Assembly (NCBI GenBank): GCA_947478865.1
Contig: CANJXF010000037.1
Span: 1 to 43,079 of the forward strand
DNA length: 43,079 nucleotides
Direction of reading: 5' to 3'
Source: Verrucomicrobiales bacterium
GTDB lineage: Bacteria; Verrucomicrobiota; Verrucomicrobiia; Limisphaerales; CANJXF01
The translations under genes were made by a program, and so were the position numbers. This document shows, piece after piece, positions 24,830-32,457 of the stretch. The notes beneath the pieces are model-generated. The model was not told the DNA's origin. It worked only from the letters and a program-made list of their open reading frames with translations, and made no database searches. Each line of letters begins with the position of its first letter. Position 1 is the stretch's first letter.

Positions 24830-25708
24830 ATGAGCTTATTGCAGGATTCATTGATTGAGTTGATTCGACGGACTTCCGCCGAGATTCCGGACGACGTGCA
24901 TCAAGGCATCGTTCAATCGTTGGAGAACGAGAAAAAGGGGACGATCGCCGAATCTGCGCTGAAGATCATCGAGCGCAACATCGAACTGGCGAAGCAGAAG
25001 TCGCAGCCGATTTGCCAGGATACCGGCAGCATCATTTTCTATGTCGAATGCCCGGTTGGATTCGACCAGATCACCTTTGAAGAAACGGCCCGGGAGGCCG
25101 TTCAGCTCGCCACCAAAAAAGGTTATCTCCGGCAGAACTCGGTGGATTCTCTCACCGGAAAAAACGACGGAACGAACGTCGGGCCCGGCTCGCCGAACAT
25201 CCATTTTCACCAGCATCGCTCCGCTGAAACGAGCGTTAGCCTGGTGCTCAAAGGCGGCGGCTGTGAAAATGTCGGCGCTCAATATTCTTTGCCGAACGAG
25301 AAGCTGAAGGCCAATCGCGACCTCGACGGCTGCCGCAGAGTTATTCTCGATGCGGTTTTGCAGGCGCAAGGCAAGGGATGCGGCCCGGGAATCTTGGGCG
25401 TCTGTATCGGCGGCGACCGCGCTTCCGGCTACGAATTCTCCAAACAACAGTTCTTGCGCAAAATCCCGGATCGCAACCCGAATCCCGAGCTGGACAAGCT
25501 GGAGCAGGACATCGTTGAAACCGCGAACGCGCTTGGGATTGGCCCGATGGGATTCGGTGGGAAGACGACCTTGCTTGGCGCAAAAATTGGCGTGGCGAAC
25601 CGTTTGCCTGCCTCATTTTTCGTCAGCGTGAGCTACATGTGCTGGGCCTTTCGCCGGCAAGGCGTGGAAATTGCAGCGGATGGAAAGATCAACCGTTGGT
25701 TGTATTAA
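24830..25708 (+). CDS. Class I fumarate hydratase, alpha (iron-sulfur) subunit
   Basis: The protein is the catalytic iron-sulfur half of a two-subunit class I fumarase or tartrate-dehydratase-like enzyme, which interconverts fumarate and L-malate. Cys62 (ICQDTG), Cys184 (GKGCGPG) and Cys271 (SYMCWAFRR) have the spacing of the [4Fe-4S] ligands of such alpha subunits. SLTGKNDGTNVGPGSP and GFGGKTTLLG are further family marks. I start at ATG 24830, giving 292 residues; the open frame extends back to 24692, but that crosses the promoter and adds unrelated residues. The beta subunit follows 4 nt later. Fumarate is the most likely substrate; tartrate cannot be excluded. Confidence 0.9.
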   Translation: MSLLQDSLIELIRRTSAEIPDDVHQGIVQSLENEKKGTIAESALKIIERNIELAKQKSQPICQDTGSIIFYVECPVGFDQITFEETAREAVQLATKKGYLRQNSVDSLTGKNDGTNVGPGSPNIHFHQHRSAETSVSLVLKGGGCENVGAQYSLPNEKLKANRDLDGCRRVILDAVLQAQGKGCGPGILGVCIGGDRASGYEFSKQQFLRKIPDRNPNPELDKLEQDIVETANALGIGPMGFGGKTTLLGAKIGVANRLPASFFVSVSYMCWAFRRQGVEIAADGKINRWLY

Positions 25709-25712
25709 AACT

Positions 25713-26288
25713 ATGATTCAACTGAGCGCACCTTTTACTTTGGAGAAAATCGCGGCGTTAAAAGTCGGCGATGCCGTGGAGATTTCGGGGATTCTGTATA
25801 CCGGGCGAGATGCAGTGCATAAATATTTGCATGATGGCGGGGAGTTGCCCAAAGAAGTGAACCTGCAGGACGGTATTATCTATCACTGCGGCCCAGTTGT
25901 CTTGAAGGATGAACAAGGCAACTGGAAGGTGACCGCAGCCGGTCCGACCACTTCCATTCGCGAAGAGCCCTATCAAGGCGACATCATCAAGCAATTCGGC
26001 TTGCGCGGAGTGATTGGGAAAGGCGGCATGGGAAGCCGAACCCTGGCCGCGTGTAAAGAGTCTGGCTGTGTCTATTTTCATGCAATTGGCGGCGCCGCGC
26101 AGGTGCTGGCCGAATGTATCAAACGGGTACGAAATGTCTATTTACTGGAGAAGTTCGGTTCGCCTGAAGCTATCTGGGAATTAGAGGTAGAACGATTCCC
26201 AGTGGTGGTAACCATGGATTCCCATGGCAATTCCCTCCATGAAGAGGTCTTCTCCAGGAGCCAGGCTGAGTTGAGCAAGCGGCTGTAG
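25713..26288 (+). CDS. Class I fumarate hydratase, beta subunit
   Basis: This 191-residue protein is the partner domain of the class I fumarase. Visible family features are LKVGDAVEISGILYTGRDAVHK near residue 15, GIIYHCGPV, the substrate loop AAGPTTSIRE, GVIGKGGM and the C-terminal FPVVVTMDSHGNSLHEE. ATG 25713 is preferred over the in-frame start at 25671, which lies within the alpha subunit gene. The two genes are separated by 4 nt and surely co-transcribed. The pilin cluster begins about 100 nt downstream on the same strand, with no visible terminator between. Confidence 0.9.
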   Translation: MIQLSAPFTLEKIAALKVGDAVEISGILYTGRDAVHKYLHDGGELPKEVNLQDGIIYHCGPVVLKDEQGNWKVTAAGPTTSIREEPYQGDIIKQFGLRGVIGKGGMGSRTLAACKESGCVYFHAIGGAAQVLAECIKRVRNVYLLEKFGSPEAIWELEVERFPVVVTMDSHGNSLHEEVFSRSQAELSKRL

Positions 26289-26389
26289 CGTCAACGTAAC
26301 TTCCTGGCTCTCTCCGGGCAGCAGGCTGGGCCACATGGCAGCCCACTTGCTTATTGGAGATCGCATTGGTTTTTATCGATGCGATTGCC

Positions 26390-26836
26390 ATGAGAATCAA
26401 CTTATCTACCCGATCCGCCTTTTCCCTGCTGGAGGTGCTGGCTGCCATGGCGGTTTGCGGCATCGTCTTGCTCTCGTTGTATGCGGGTCTGTCCGCTGGT
26501 TTTGCCGTGACCCAGGTGGCTCGTGAGAATCTTCGCGCAACCCAGGTGATGGTTGAGAAACTTGAAACAATTCGCCTCTACACCTTCGACGAAATCGAAC
26601 GAACCAACTTCATACCGACAACTTTTGAATCTCCCTACTATTCCTATGGCACCAACCGGTCCAGTCTCGTCTATTCGGGACGGGTCACGATCGGACCCGC
26701 CCCGGTAAGCGCATCCTACAGCAACGATCTAAAACAAGTTCTTATTCAGATTCAATGGACTTCCGGCGGAGTCGTGAGAAGCCGGCAAATGGACACCTTA
26801 ATCGCTCGAAATGGACTGCAAGCTTACATCTACTAA
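26390..26836 (+). CDS. PilV-like minor pseudopilin
   Basis: The protein begins MRINLSTRSAFSLLEVLAAM, a prepilin signal followed by a hydrophobic helix up to about residue 35. As in the pseudopilin at 6451, the residue before the processed Phe is Ala. The rest, 148 residues in all, is a small beta-rich domain with QVLIQIQWTSGG near the end, the form of PilV/GspI-like minor pilins. ATG 26390 is preferred to TTG 26354 because it places a normal short leader before the motif. The next gene overlaps its end by 26 nt, indicating coupled translation. Confidence 0.8.
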   Translation: MRINLSTRSAFSLLEVLAAMAVCGIVLLSLYAGLSAGFAVTQVARENLRATQVMVEKLETIRLYTFDEIERTNFIPTTFESPYYSYGTNRSSLVYSGRVTIGPAPVSASYSNDLKQVLIQIQWTSGGVVRSRQMDTLIARNGLQAYIY

Positions 26837-27371
26837 ATATCCGCGAAACAGCCGGAGCGGAATGACCTTGATCGAAATGATGGTCGGCATGACCGTGGGC
26901 TTGGTTATTCTGGCCGTCGTCGGATCTGTGATGCTTTGGAGCAGTCGCAGTTTTGCCGCGATGGCCAACTACGCCGACTTGGACAATGCCAGCCGGAACG
27001 CCCTCGATATCTTGACCCGCGATATTCGTCAGGTGAACGGCTTGACCTCCTACACGAGCAATCAGGTTATCTTCGCCGACTCCGATGGAGCCGCACTGCA
27101 ATTCACTTTCAATTCCGTCGCCAAAACGTTAGTCCGGAAAAAAAGCGGCGCAAATACGACCCTGTTAAGAGACTGCGACGCTCTGACCTTTTCCATTTAT
27201 CAAAGAAACCTTATCGGAGGCACCTACGATCAATTCCCTGTGGCGAACAGCGATTTGACCACCTGCAAACTCGTGCAGGTGAGCTGGGTTTGTTCACGAA
27301 AACTACTGCCTACCGTCCTCATCAACACGGAAAGTATCCAGACAGCAAAAATTGTTATTCGAAACCAATAA
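26811..27371 (+). CDS. PilW-like minor pseudopilin
   Basis: The leader ends in SRSG and is followed by MTLIEMMVGMTVGLVILAV, a prepilin motif with the standard Gly. The 186-residue protein continues with the helix and LDNASRNALDILTRDIRQVN, which recalls the conserved region after the helix in PilW and GspJ proteins. Two cysteines near residues 125 and 155 could form a disulfide. It sits in the middle of the three-gene pilin cluster and probably belongs to the tip or priming complex of a type IV pilus or pseudopilus. No motor, secretin or peptidase gene is in the window. Confidence 0.8.
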   Translation: MDCKLTSTKYPRNSRSGMTLIEMMVGMTVGLVILAVVGSVMLWSSRSFAAMANYADLDNASRNALDILTRDIRQVNGLTSYTSNQVIFADSDGAALQFTFNSVAKTLVRKKSGANTTLLRDCDALTFSIYQRNLIGGTYDQFPVANSDLTTCKLVQVSWVCSRKLLPTVLINTESIQTAKIVIRNQ

Positions 27372-27376
27372 GAGCT

Positions 27377-29611
27377 ATGAAAACGCAATTCCTTCGCAGC
27401 AAAGAATCAGGCAGTGTTCTCATGATCACGATGGTAATTATCGGGGTGATCGGCATCGCCCTGGCGAGCTATCTGACTTTGACTGGCGCGCAGTACAAAT
27501 CAGTGGTGCGTTCGCAGACGTGGAACACCTCCATCCCGATTGTGGAAGCCGGGATCGAAGAGGCGATCATGCACCTCAATAAGAATTGTCTATCCAATGA
27601 CATCACCCATTCCTCGCCCAATTGGACCGCTGACTCGTGGACCGCAGTTGCCGATGGATTTAAAATGACCCGGTCGCTTGGGACCAGCCGCTACATGGTG
27701 ACAATTCTAACGACAGCGCCTTATAGCCTGTCCCGTCCCGCGATCGTTTCTGAAGGCTACGTTCCGGCACCGCTTTCTTCAGTCGCGCCGCAGAGCATGT
27801 TTGCCGTTATTGGAGACGTCAGCCCGAATCAAACCTTCGCTACCAATCAATACGTTGGAAGAAAGGTCCGGGTTACGACTGCATTGGATGGTGTTTTTGT
27901 TAAGGCAATGGTTGCCAAGGAGAGTATTGACTTGAGTGGAAATCGCATCTCGACGGACAGCTTTGACTCACAGGACTCCGCCTTCAGCACGGGCGGCCTT
28001 TACGATATTAACAAGCGCAAAGATAACGGCGACGTGGCGACGAACTCGAAGCTCTTCGACTCGTTCAACGTCGGTAATGCCGATATCCGCGGGAGAGTCG
28101 CCACCGGACCTGGCGGATTGGTTTCCGTTGGGCCGAATGGTGGGGTTGGAACTTCGACATGGATCGACAGCGCAGTTCACGGAATTCAACCTGGGCGTTC
28201 CAGCGATGACATGAATGTTGCTTTTCAGGACGTTCTGGTTCCTTTTACCTCCGGATACAGCACCCCGACCGGAGGGTCTGTTACCAACACGGTTGTCACC
28301 CCTCCTGGCGGGTTCGTTACCACGACGAACCTTCCCACGAATGCGGTTAGTGTAGTCACAAACACGATCGTCGCCAACAGCACGAACTACCCTGCTGCTG
28401 ATACCTACGTGGGTCTTGTGATAACCAACCAGTATGCATCGATTATCACCAATAGCACGCCAGCCTCCTCGACCGGCTATCCGATTAACTATGTCGGCGA
28501 TGTAACAACAAACACGACCACCGTGACTTCAAACGTTTATCCTTCTCTTGGAACCTATTTAGGAGCCGTGACAACGAACACTGTTTCAACCAACACCGTT
28601 GCAGCTCCGGTGGTTGGAACCTATTTAGGATCTGTGACGACGAATACGGTTTCAACGACTACGGTCGCATTTCCGGGAACCGGAACCTATGTTGGCGCGG
28701 TGACGACTAATACCACTCTTACGACAGTTTCTGGCTGGGATAAGCATCCGGCAGTGGGCACGTACACGACAATAACCACGAATACGGCGCCTCAACATTC
28801 CGGTAGCGGCAGTGACGGAAAACCGAAACTTCCGGCTGGAGGAACCTATTTGCCCGGTTCGTTGGTGGTAACCTACGGCACGAGTGGTCAGGCTAACGGT
28901 TATGATTACCTTGAGATCAAAGGCTTCACATATGACAAGATCACCGGTTATACCTACGCTAAAATCAGCACCTACACTTACAACAAGATCAGCAGTTACA
29001 ATTTTTTCGCCATTTCTGGCTACACGACCAATTACCTGACCAGTGGTTTTACCTACAATCGCAAAAAGGATTATACCTATTCAACCTCGGTCGCGGTAAC
29101 GAACCAGGTGGTCACGGTTTACGATTATATTCTCTATGATGGAGACTACCTGCTTTCTAATATGAGCGGAAATACTTTAGTCCGCGGCAACGCCCGGTTG
29201 TATGTCACCGATGATATTCAGATTACTGGTAAAAATGGGATTCTAATTGATCCGACTTACAGCCTGAAAATGTATTCCGGCGCCCCATCTGTGAATATCG
29301 CGGGAAACGGGGTGATCAACAACGGCGGCAATGCGACCAATTTTTATTACTTCGGTCTCCCGAGTAATACCGACCTTAAGCTTGCTGGCAATGCGTCGTT
29401 CACGGGCGTAATCTATGCTCCCTCGGCGAGCTATACCCTGGGTGGCGGAGGTAACGATACCTACGATTTTATCGGGGCCAGTGTCAGTAGAACCGTTAAG
29501 ATGAACGGACATTACAATTTCCATTACGATGAGAATTTAGGCCGTGTCGCATCGTTCCGTGGGTTTGTTATACGATCCTGGAATGAAATTCCCCTCAGTC
29601 AAGCCAAGTAG
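27377..29611 (+). CDS. PilX-like surface protein with internal repeats
   Basis: The 744-residue protein starts with a short leader and SGSVLMITMVIIGVIGIALAS, the PilX-type N-terminal helix, followed by GIEEAIMHLNKN. The large body is Thr/Asn/Tyr-rich. Residues about 392-491 hold repeats of the form GTYxGxVTTNT, and residues about 516-569 hold eight-residue repeats of the form GYTYxKIS. The last 150 residues (DIQITGKNGILI, GNGVINNGG, FTGVIYAPSASYTL) look like a right-handed beta helix, as in the polymer-like C-terminal domains found on PilX-type proteins. The open frame reaches back to 26936 but that part is the pilW gene in another frame; ATG 27377 is the true start. It may be a pilus-tip adhesin. 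Function is unproven. Confidence 0.8.
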   Translation: MKTQFLRSKESGSVLMITMVIIGVIGIALASYLTLTGAQYKSVVRSQTWNTSIPIVEAGIEEAIMHLNKNCLSNDITHSSPNWTADSWTAVADGFKMTRSLGTSRYMVTILTTAPYSLSRPAIVSEGYVPAPLSSVAPQSMFAVIGDVSPNQTFATNQYVGRKVRVTTALDGVFVKAMVAKESIDLSGNRISTDSFDSQDSAFSTGGLYDINKRKDNGDVATNSKLFDSFNVGNADIRGRVATGPGGLVSVGPNGGVGTSTWIDSAVHGIQPGRSSDDMNVAFQDVLVPFTSGYSTPTGGSVTNTVVTPPGGFVTTTNLPTNAVSVVTNTIVANSTNYPAADTYVGLVITNQYASIITNSTPASSTGYPINYVGDVTTNTTTVTSNVYPSLGTYLGAVTTNTVSTNTVAAPVVGTYLGSVTTNTVSTTTVAFPGTGTYVGAVTTNTTLTTVSGWDKHPAVGTYTTITTNTAPQHSGSGSDGKPKLPAGGTYLPGSLVVTYGTSGQANGYDYLEIKGFTYDKITGYTYAKISTYTYNKISSYNFFAISGYTTNYLTSGFTYNRKKDYTYSTSVAVTNQVVTVYDYILYDGDYLLSNMSGNTLVRGNARLYVTDDIQITGKNGILIDPTYSLKMYSGAPSVNIAGNGVINNGGNATNFYYFGLPSNTDLKLAGNASFTGVIYAPSASYTLGGGGNDTYDFIGASVSRTVKMNGHYNFHYDENLGRVASFRGFVIRSWNEIPLSQAK
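28550..28850 (+). repeat. Tandem imperfect GTYxGxVTTNT-coding repeats
   Basis: Units begin with GGA ACC TAT or a close variant at 28550, 28616, 28682, 28757 and 28841, so the spacing is 66, 66, 75 and 84 nt. The first two units are close copies at both DNA and protein level and the later ones diverge. Earlier, weaker units (DTYVG, NYVGDVTTNT) extend the block upstream. Confidence 0.75.
28922..29083 (+). repeat. Eight-residue GYTYxKIS-coding repeats
   Basis: Successive units read GFTYDKIT, GYTYAKIS, TYTYNKIS, SYNFFAIS, GYTTNYLTS, GFTYNRKK and DYTYSTS. The 24-nt period holds over the first four units and then loosens. Alternating aromatic and small residues suggest a regular beta structure. 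Confidence 0.7.
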
Positions 29612-29631
29612 TTACTTCTCCTCTTCAATTG

Positions 29632-29668
29632 AAGGCGCTTTCTCCTGGAAGGCGCCTTTTCCTTTTCC
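29632..29668 (+). terminator. Intrinsic terminator after the pilin cluster
   Basis: AAGGCGC at 29632-29638 pairs with GCGCCTT at 29652-29658, followed by TTCCTTTTCC. It lies 20 nt after the stop of the repeat protein. Confidence 0.65.
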
Positions 29669-29698
29669 AGATCCTCGCGGTGTAAACCTATTTGGAAG

Positions 29699-30625
29699 GT
29701 GGACGAAGTTCGGTTTCGCAGACATCATCGCGGCGTGCGAACTTGCATCATCTTCAATCCAACCGCGCGAGGAGATAAGGCACAGAGGCTAAGGAGGCTG
29801 CTTGAAACCTTTGCTCATGATTGCCGTTGCCAGCCGACGACTCGGCCGGGCGAGGCTAGAAGCTTGGCCGCAGAGGCGGTTGCGGGAGGATTTGAGACGA
29901 TTGTCGCGGCAGGCGGAGATGGCACGGTCAATGAGGTGCTGAACGGGATGGGCGACGTTCCCCAGGGATATGCGAAAGCGCGGTTGGGCGTCTTGCCGAT
30001 GGGCACGGTCAACGTCTTTGCCCGCGAATTGAAGCTTCCGCTTGGGCTGGAATCGGCGTGGAAGACCATTCTGCGAGGGCAGGAGTTGACCATCGATCTG
30101 CCGCGCGCTGAATTTCAATCCAATGGAGCGACGGTTACTCGCTATTTCGCGCAATTGGCGGGAGCTGGCCTGGATTCTCGTGCGGTGTCGCTGGTCGATT
30201 GGAAACTGAAGAAAAAAATTGGCCCGTTGGCCTATGTGGCTGCGGGAGTGAAAGCATTGAGCCGCAAACAATCGATGATCACGGTCACCAGTGCCGCCGG
30301 AAGCATCTCCGGAGAAATGGTCCTGATCGGGAACGGAAAATTCTACGGAGGATCCTTTGTCTTTTTCACGAGGGCTGAGCTGCGCGATGGCTTGCTCGAT
30401 GTTTGCGTTTTTCCGAGGGTAAATTGGCAGATTTTCGCGCGATCGAGCCTTGGCCTGGCGACCAATCGTTTGCACCGGTTGGCAGGCGCGGGGGAGATAA
30501 GCAGCCCCGCAGTAGCCCTGAGCGCTGATCAGCAAACCTTTCTACAACTGGACGGAGATAACGTTGGCGAATTGCCCGCCCGTTTTTCCATTCAGCCCAG
30601 AACATTGCGCGTGATCGTGCCATGA
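29699..30625 (+). CDS. Diacylglycerol/sphingosine kinase family lipid kinase
   Basis: The 308-residue protein shows the YegS/DagK fold: FNPTARGDKA near the N-terminus, the nucleotide loop GGDGTVNEVLNGM, GVLPMGTVNVFAREL, and the C-terminal beta domain with GGSFVFFTRAELRDGLLDV and LDGDNVG. These enzymes phosphorylate lipids such as diacylglycerol at the membrane face. The start is a GTG at 29699; a second in-frame GTG at 29735 begins the conserved MRTCIIFNP and may be the real one. It follows a terminator and probably has its own promoter. Confidence 0.87.
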   Translation: MDEVRFRRHHRGVRTCIIFNPTARGDKAQRLRRLLETFAHDCRCQPTTRPGEARSLAAEAVAGGFETIVAAGGDGTVNEVLNGMGDVPQGYAKARLGVLPMGTVNVFARELKLPLGLESAWKTILRGQELTIDLPRAEFQSNGATVTRYFAQLAGAGLDSRAVSLVDWKLKKKIGPLAYVAAGVKALSRKQSMITVTSAAGSISGEMVLIGNGKFYGGSFVFFTRAELRDGLLDVCVFPRVNWQIFARSSLGLATNRLHRLAGAGEISSPAVALSADQQTFLQLDGDNVGELPARFSIQPRTLRVIVP

Positions 30626-30631
30626 TCGAAG

Positions 30632-30660
30632 TTGACAGTCCGGATGTTTCTCGGTGGAAT
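30632..30660 (+). promoter_or_regulatory. Promoter of the epimerase-like gene
   Basis: TTGACA at 30632-30637 and TGGAAT at 30655-30660 are 17 nt apart. The -10 box ends 10 nt before ATG 30671. The TTG that opens the longer reading frame is part of this -35 box, which argues for the downstream start. Confidence 0.5.
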
Positions 30661-30670
30661 CATTCTAAAT

Positions 30671-31540
30671 ATGCGCAAAAAAATCTCGTTTACCGTCCTG
30701 CTTTTCGCCACGGCGTTGGTCACCCTGGTTGGACACGCCAAGGGAATTCCTGATAAATATAAGACCGGCGGATTCGCCATCGGCTGCCAGGCCTATACTT
30801 TTAATCGGTTCTCCGTTTTCGAAGCCATCGAGAAGACCGCTGAGGCCGGCGGCAAAGTGATTGAGTTCTATCCGGGCCAGAAGCTAAGCCTGCAGGAGCC
30901 CAACGTGAAATGGGACCACAATGCTCCTGACGAAGTAATTGCCAAGGTGCAAGCCAAGCTGAAACAACACGGCATCATGGCGGTGAATTACGGAGTGGTT
31001 TCGATTCCGGCCGACGAAAAGGAAGCGCGAAAGATTTTTAGTTTCGCCAAGAAAATGGGCTTGATCGCCGTGACCACGGAGTCCGACAAGTCGATTGATA
31101 CCATCGAAAAGCTGGTCAAAGAATACGACATCAAAGTTGGGTTTCACGACCATCCAAAAAGGGCGAATGATGAGAGCTATCGCATGTGGGATCCGAATTA
31201 CGTTTTGGCGCTGGTAAAAGATCGTGATCAGCGGATTGGTTCCTGCGCGGATACAGGTCACTGGGTTCGATCAGGCTTGAAGCCGGTTGATTGCCTGAAA
31301 ATTTTGAAGGGGCGCATCGTCAGCAGTCACTTGAAAGACCTCAACGAATTTGGAAAGGTCGATGCGCATGATCTCCCTTACGGCCAGGGCGTTTCGGATG
31401 TCGGCGCCATTTTGGATGAGCTTAAAGCGCAGAAATTCCAGGGTAACATATCCGTGGAATACGAATACCACTGGGATTACTCGGTTCCCGAAGTGAAGCA
31501 GTGCATCGATTTCGTGCGCAGCTACGGCGCGAAGAAATAG
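30671..31540 (+). CDS. Secreted sugar phosphate isomerase/epimerase-like TIM barrel
   Basis: The N-terminus MRKKISFTVLLFATALVTLV and the following GHAKG look like a signal peptide. The mature part is a xylose-isomerase-like TIM barrel of the AP_endonuc_2 family: FAIGCQAYTFNRFSVFEAIE, metal-binding GFHDHP, SCADTGHW, SSHLKDLNEFGK, and the final glutamate in SVEYEYHW. Many such exported proteins occur in Verrucomicrobia and Planctomycetes, where they are thought to act on unusual sugars. The substrate cannot be inferred. The 289-residue form from ATG 30671 is preferred. It converges on thiD, whose stop lies 10 nt away. Confidence 0.85.
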   Translation: MRKKISFTVLLFATALVTLVGHAKGIPDKYKTGGFAIGCQAYTFNRFSVFEAIEKTAEAGGKVIEFYPGQKLSLQEPNVKWDHNAPDEVIAKVQAKLKQHGIMAVNYGVVSIPADEKEARKIFSFAKKMGLIAVTTESDKSIDTIEKLVKEYDIKVGFHDHPKRANDESYRMWDPNYVLALVKDRDQRIGSCADTGHWVRSGLKPVDCLKILKGRIVSSHLKDLNEFGKVDAHDLPYGQGVSDVGAILDELKAQKFQGNISVEYEYHWDYSVPEVKQCIDFVRSYGAKK

Positions 31541-31550
31541 CGGCACCGGT

Positions 31551-32342
31551 TCAGGAATGCCGGAGAACCGAATGGCGGCCCACGCGCCAGGAATTCGCAA
31601 TCGCGTTGCTGATGTATGGCTTCGCTTTTTCAACGGCACCCGGCAAATCCGCTCCCAAGGCAAGATAGCTCGCGATCGCGGCCGAATAGGTGCAACCCGT
31701 TCCATGGGTAGAGACACCTTTGACAAACGGGGCGGATAGGAGCAATTCCGATCGGCCATCGTAAAAGATATCGACCGCCGATTTCATGTCTTGGAGGTGG
31801 CCGCCTTTGACCAGCGCCGCGCAGCCGAAGGCGCCGCAGATCTTTTTCGCGGCTCGGCGAAGGTCTTCGACGGAAACGATTTTTTCGCCAGTCAAAACCT
31901 CTGCTTCCGCCACGTTTGGTGTCACGAGCGTGGCCAGAGGAAGAAGTTCCTTTTGCAAAATGCGAACGGCGGAGCGCTTCAGCAGGCTGGCTCCGCTGGT
32001 GGCAATCATCACGGGATCGACCACCAACGGCAGGGTTCGGTTTTGAAAAAATTGGGCTACGACGCGGATGATTTCTGCGGAGAGGAACATGCCGGTTTTG
32101 ACCGCCTTGACCTCGAATTCAGCGAACACCGCTTCCAGCTGCTTCTCGACCAAATCAGGGCGAATTGCCTGGATGCCCAGAACACCTTTGGGATTTTGCG
32201 CTGTGACGCAGGTGATGGCGCAGGTGCCGTGGACTTGAAGTGACGCGAAGGTTTTCAAATCCGCCTGAATGCCCGCGCCGCCGCCGCTGTCTGAGCCAGC
32301 AATGGTCAGGGCGACCGGCATTTTCTTTGCCTTGGAATGCAT
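31551..32342 (-). CDS. thiD: Hydroxymethylpyrimidine/phosphomethylpyrimidine kinase
   Basis: ThiD phosphorylates hydroxymethylpyrimidine twice to provide the pyrimidine part of thiamine. The ribokinase-like protein has ALTIAGSDSGGGAGIQADLKTF at the N-terminus, the conserved GTCAITCVTAQN, VDPVMIATSG, LVTPNVAEAEVLTG, and the anion-hole motif THGTGCTYSAAIA near the C-terminus. The 263-residue length is right. It stands alone; no other thiamine gene and no recognisable TPP riboswitch is visible in the short region upstream. Confidence 0.93.
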   Translation of the reverse strand: MHSKAKKMPVALTIAGSDSGGGAGIQADLKTFASLQVHGTCAITCVTAQNPKGVLGIQAIRPDLVEKQLEAVFAEFEVKAVKTGMFLSAEIIRVVAQFFQNRTLPLVVDPVMIATSGASLLKRSAVRILQKELLPLATLVTPNVAEAEVLTGEKIVSVEDLRRAAKKICGAFGCAALVKGGHLQDMKSAVDIFYDGRSELLLSAPFVKGVSTHGTGCTYSAAIASYLALGADLPGAVEKAKPYISNAIANSWRVGRHSVLRHS

Positions 32343-32457
32343 TGGAATATTTTTAGCAAGGATGCGCCAGATGAACAGATTTCAATCGACTTTAGCGCGG
32401 CCGAATGGAAGAAGTTTCCGGCTTTCCTGAGTGCTAAATTAACTTACCTTGTCGCCC

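Noticed and set aside
26936-27376. Upstream extension of the PilX-like protein
   Set aside because: This part is the pilW gene read in another frame; the PilX leader starts at ATG 27377.
32343-32448. TPP riboswitch upstream of thiD
   Set aside because: None of the conserved CUGAGA-type or other TPP motif elements is visible in the gap.
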